From assembly GCA_013361335.1 (NCBI GenBank), contig JABFYH010000040.1, positions 1 through 63,043 on the forward strand: 63,043 nt of DNA, given 5' to 3'. Position 1 is the stretch's first letter. Every line of letters starts with the position of its first letter. A program made the position numbers and the translations under genes. Origin of the DNA: Gemmatimonadaceae bacterium (GTDB lineage: Bacteria; Gemmatimonadota; Gemmatimonadetes; Gemmatimonadales; Gemmatimonadaceae). The notes under the pieces were generated by a model. That model made no database searches, was not told where the DNA came from, and saw only the letters and a program-made list of their open reading frames with translations. Below, one piece after another: positions 60,964 through 63,043 of the stretch.

Positions 60964-62076
60964 ATGTCCACAGCGCAGTCCCCGACCACTCCATTCTGTC
61001 TCGTCGTCGACGACGAGCCGCGCCTCCGTCAGGTGCTCGTCCACCTGATGAAGAGCGACGGCTTCACCTGCGTCGAGGCGGGGAATGGAGAGGATGCGCT
61101 GGCGCTGCTGCAGCAGCATCCGATCACGCTGATGATGAGCGACCTGCGGATGCCGAAGATGGACGGGCTGGAGCTGCTGCGGCAGACACGCGCGCGCTGG
61201 CCCGACGTGGCGGTCGTGATGATCACCGCCGTGGCCGACGTCGAGGTCGCGGTCGGCTGTCTGGCGATCGGCGCGATGGACTACCTCACCAAGCCCTTCC
61301 ATCTGGAGGAGGTGCGCGCCCGGGTGGCGCAGGCGATGGAGAACCGGCGCCTGGTGATCGAGAACCGCGGCTATCAGGAGAGCCTGCAGGAAAAGGTGGC
61401 GGTCCAGGCCCGACGCCTCGAGGAGCTGTTCATGGCGAGCATCCAGTCGCTCGCCGAGGTGCTCGAGCTGAAGGACCCCTACACCCGCGGCCATTCCGTG
61501 CGAGTGAGCAACTACTCGGCGGTGATCGCGCGGGAGCTCGGGATCGACGGCGAGATGCTTCGCCAGGTCGAGCTGGGCGGCCACGTGCACGACATCGGCA
61601 AGATCGGCGTGCGGGAAGAGGTGCTCAACAAGCCCGGCAAGCTCACTGACGCCGAGTACGAGCACATCATGACGCATCCGGTGGTGGGCTGGCGGATCCT
61701 CGCCCCGCTTCTCGCGGATACGCCCGTGGCGCTCAACATCGTGCGGTCGCATCACGAGCGCTTCGACGGCCGCGGCGTGCCCGACCGGCTGGAGGGAGCG
61801 GCGATCCCGCTCGAGGCGCGCATCGTCGCCGCGGCGGATGCCTTCGACGCGATGACGAGCGATCGTCCCTATCGCCCCGACGGTCTCTCGGTGGCGGAGG
61901 CCCTCGCCGACATCGTCCGCTGTGCGGGCACGCAGTTCGACCCCGAGGTCGTGGCCGCGCTGGTGCGCGCCGTCGAGGGAGGCCGGCTCACGGTGGTCCG
62001 GCGCCCCACCATGCCGTACGGCATGCCGGTGGTGGAGCGCGCCGGCGGGCAATCCGCGGCGCGGCGAATCTCGTAG
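60964..62076 (+). CDS. Response regulator with HD-GYP c-di-GMP phosphodiesterase domain
   Basis: 370 residues. The receiver domain has acidic residues VVDDEP, phospho-acceptor Asp60 (MMSDLRMPKMDG) and Lys110 (LTKPF). A helical linker leads to the HD-GYP domain: His177 in RGHSVR, the HD pair 209-210 in VHDIGKIGV, His238, HH at 263-264 and Asp292. The GYP triplet reads GRGVP (269-273), a deviation seen in some active members. It would cut c-di-GMP when phosphorylated. No histidine kinase is adjacent. Confidence 0.88.
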   Translation: MSTAQSPTTPFCLVVDDEPRLRQVLVHLMKSDGFTCVEAGNGEDALALLQQHPITLMMSDLRMPKMDGLELLRQTRARWPDVAVVMITAVADVEVAVGCLAIGAMDYLTKPFHLEEVRARVAQAMENRRLVIENRGYQESLQEKVAVQARRLEELFMASIQSLAEVLELKDPYTRGHSVRVSNYSAVIARELGIDGEMLRQVELGGHVHDIGKIGVREEVLNKPGKLTDAEYEHIMTHPVVGWRILAPLLADTPVALNIVRSHHERFDGRGVPDRLEGAAIPLEARIVAAADAFDAMTSDRPYRPDGLSVAEALADIVRCAGTQFDPEVVAALVRAVEGGRLTVVRRPTMPYGMPVVERAGGQSAARRIS

Positions 62077-62095
62077 CTGCGCGAGCGGCCCGCCG

Positions 62096-63043
62096 TCAGA
62101 CGATCTCCACCACCGCCGGCTGCTTGTAGACGCTGAGCCGCCGCGCGCACCAGGCGCGCACCTCCGCTTCCGTGACGGCGCCGGTCACCTGCAGGGCGAT
62201 GGCGTGCTCGCGCTCCGCGTCGGGCAGCGCACGCACGGTCGCGCGCGAGACGCCGGCCAGCTCCTCGACCGCGCGCTCGATCTCCCGCGGATAGATGTTG
62301 AAGCCGTTGCGCGTGAACATGGGCTTGAGGAGGCCGTGAAAGGACACCGTGCCGTCTTCCGCACGCGCACCGCGGTCGCCGGTGCACAGCCAATCGCCCC
62401 GGCGAGGCAGACCAGCCGATCCGTCACGCACATAGCCGCGAAACACGTTCTCCCCGCGCACGCAGATCTCGCCGACCGTGCCGTCCGGGAGCGGTGCCTC
62501 GCCCACCGACGGTGGACCGCCGAGCCAGGGCGCCGGCGGGAAAACGCCGACCTCGACCCCTGGATACGCGATGCCGAGGGTGCCACGGGCGTTGGGGCGA
62601 TCGATGCGATTGAACAGGCATACCGGCCCCGCCTCGGTGAGCCCGTATCCCTGACGCAGCTCGACGCCGGTGACGTCGGCCCACCGGTCCTGGAGCTCGC
62701 GCGGAAGAGGTGCGCCACCGCAGATGCAGACCCGCAGCGCATCCGAGCGGACGTCGAGCCCGCGGCGTTCGATCATCTGCAGCAACGCGTGGAAGACGGA
62801 GGGTACGCCGACGACCTCGGTGACGCCGTCAACGAGCAGCTCGGCGGCCCGCCCGGGATGAAAGCGGTCCATCGTCGTCACGCGCGCGCCGGCGAGAAGT
62901 GGCGCCGATGCCGTGACGGTGAGACCGAAGAGGTGTGAGAAGGGGAGGAGCGCGAGCACGTGATCGTTCGCCGAGTTGGCGACCGCCGATACGGTGGAGC
63001 GCGCATTGGCGAGCAGGTTGGCGTGCGTCAGGACCGCGCCGAG
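62096..63043 (-). CDS. AMP-dependent acyl-CoA synthetase/ligase, 3' part (gene runs off the window)
   Basis: The last 315 codons of an ANL-superfamily enzyme. GAVLTHANLLANARSTV is the segment after the phosphate-binding loop. LLPFSHLFG, ICGGAPLP, RQGYGLTEAGPVC, WLCTGDRGARAEDGTVSFHGLLKPMFTRNGFNIYPREIE and the C-terminal catalytic Lys region YKQPAVV are typical. It would activate a fatty or aromatic acid to its CoA ester. The loop itself and the N-terminal domain are outside the window. Substrate unknown. Confidence 0.88.
   Translation of the reverse strand, partial: LGAVLTHANLLANARSTVSAVANSANDHVLALLPFSHLFGLTVTASAPLLAGARVTTMDRFHPGRAAELLVDGVTEVVGVPSVFHALLQMIERRGLDVRSDALRVCICGGAPLPRELQDRWADVTGVELRQGYGLTEAGPVCLFNRIDRPNARGTLGIAYPGVEVGVFPPAPWLGGPPSVGEAPLPDGTVGEICVRGENVFRGYVRDGSAGLPRRGDWLCTGDRGARAEDGTVSFHGLLKPMFTRNGFNIYPREIERAVEELAGVSRATVRALPDAEREHAIALQVTGAVTEAEVRAWCARRLSVYKQPAVVEIV

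Overview
The window is a dense, very GC-rich piece of a bacterial chromosome carrying mostly housekeeping and envelope genes. I see no tRNA, rRNA, CRISPR array, phage gene, transposase or insertion sequence. The gene style suggests Gemmatimonadota or a close relative: a membrane Ser/Thr kinase with a TolB-like and repeat-rich extracytoplasmic half, many Gram-negative style exported lipoproteins and outer-membrane barrels, an S9 peptidase, bactofilin-like membrane proteins and an ETF plus membrane Fe-S oxidoreductase pair. This placement is inference; no ribosomal marker is present.

Layout. 1-1047: 5' end of clpP, an AHSA1-type protein and its ArsR repressor (minus strand). 1226-6111: sugar nucleotidyltransferase with a cupin partner, an M20 peptidase, an MFS carrier and a YihY protein. 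6125-8705: outer-membrane protein, di-haem cytochrome c and a divergent SufR-like regulator. 8675-11734: cstA with its small partner ybdD, and a lipoprotein. 11755-14349: isocitrate dehydrogenase, phosphoesterase, SprT-like protein. 14362-17551: S9 peptidase and a beta-propeller lipoprotein. 17728-26439: glutaryl-CoA dehydrogenase-like enzyme, a small heat-shock protein with a long disordered arm, etfB-etfA, a DUF1080 protein, a Tat-exported isomerase, and a membrane Fe-S protein like EtfD. Together these could carry electrons from acyl-CoA oxidation to quinone. 26436-31902: a methyltransferase, then moeA, dacB, mobA, fdhE and queD, a molybdenum-cofactor and formate-dehydrogenase maturation group with a cell-wall peptidase inserted. 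32038-34875: BON protein, outer-membrane barrel, gpmI. 34963-38903: four envelope proteins in tandem, two L,D-transpeptidase-fold proteins (the first lacking its catalytic residues) and two M15 peptidases with EF-hand-like loops. 38974-47609: two small conserved proteins, guaB, amino-acid permease, nrnA-type phosphoesterase, Mrp ATPase, MATE carrier, SAM hydrolase. 47620-50836: ECF sigma factor, anti-sigma factor, bactofilin-like membrane protein and adhesin-like protein (minus). 50970-55848: ubiE, phosphoesterase, a short SH3-like protein, a UvrC-like protein, mutM, purD. 55926-63043: Ser/Thr kinase, M48 peptidase, PLP trans-sulfuration enzyme, HD-GYP response regulator and the 3' part of an acyl-CoA synthetase.

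Many neighbours overlap by 1-4 bases (ATGA, TGATG, TAGTG), which implies translational coupling. The clearest signal not explained by genes is a family of intergenic elements built from seven- or eight-base tandem words (CCGTGAW or CCGTCAGA). The two fullest copies flank a long hairpin with six words on one side and three inverted words on the other. They lie at gene ends and several supply or touch a stop codon. Other non-coding signals worth attention are a perfect CRP-type palindrome just upstream of etfB, an ArsR operator candidate, and several strong hairpins. No stretch over 300 bases lacks a gene; the longest gap, 36654-36918, holds a hairpin and a possibly structured leader.
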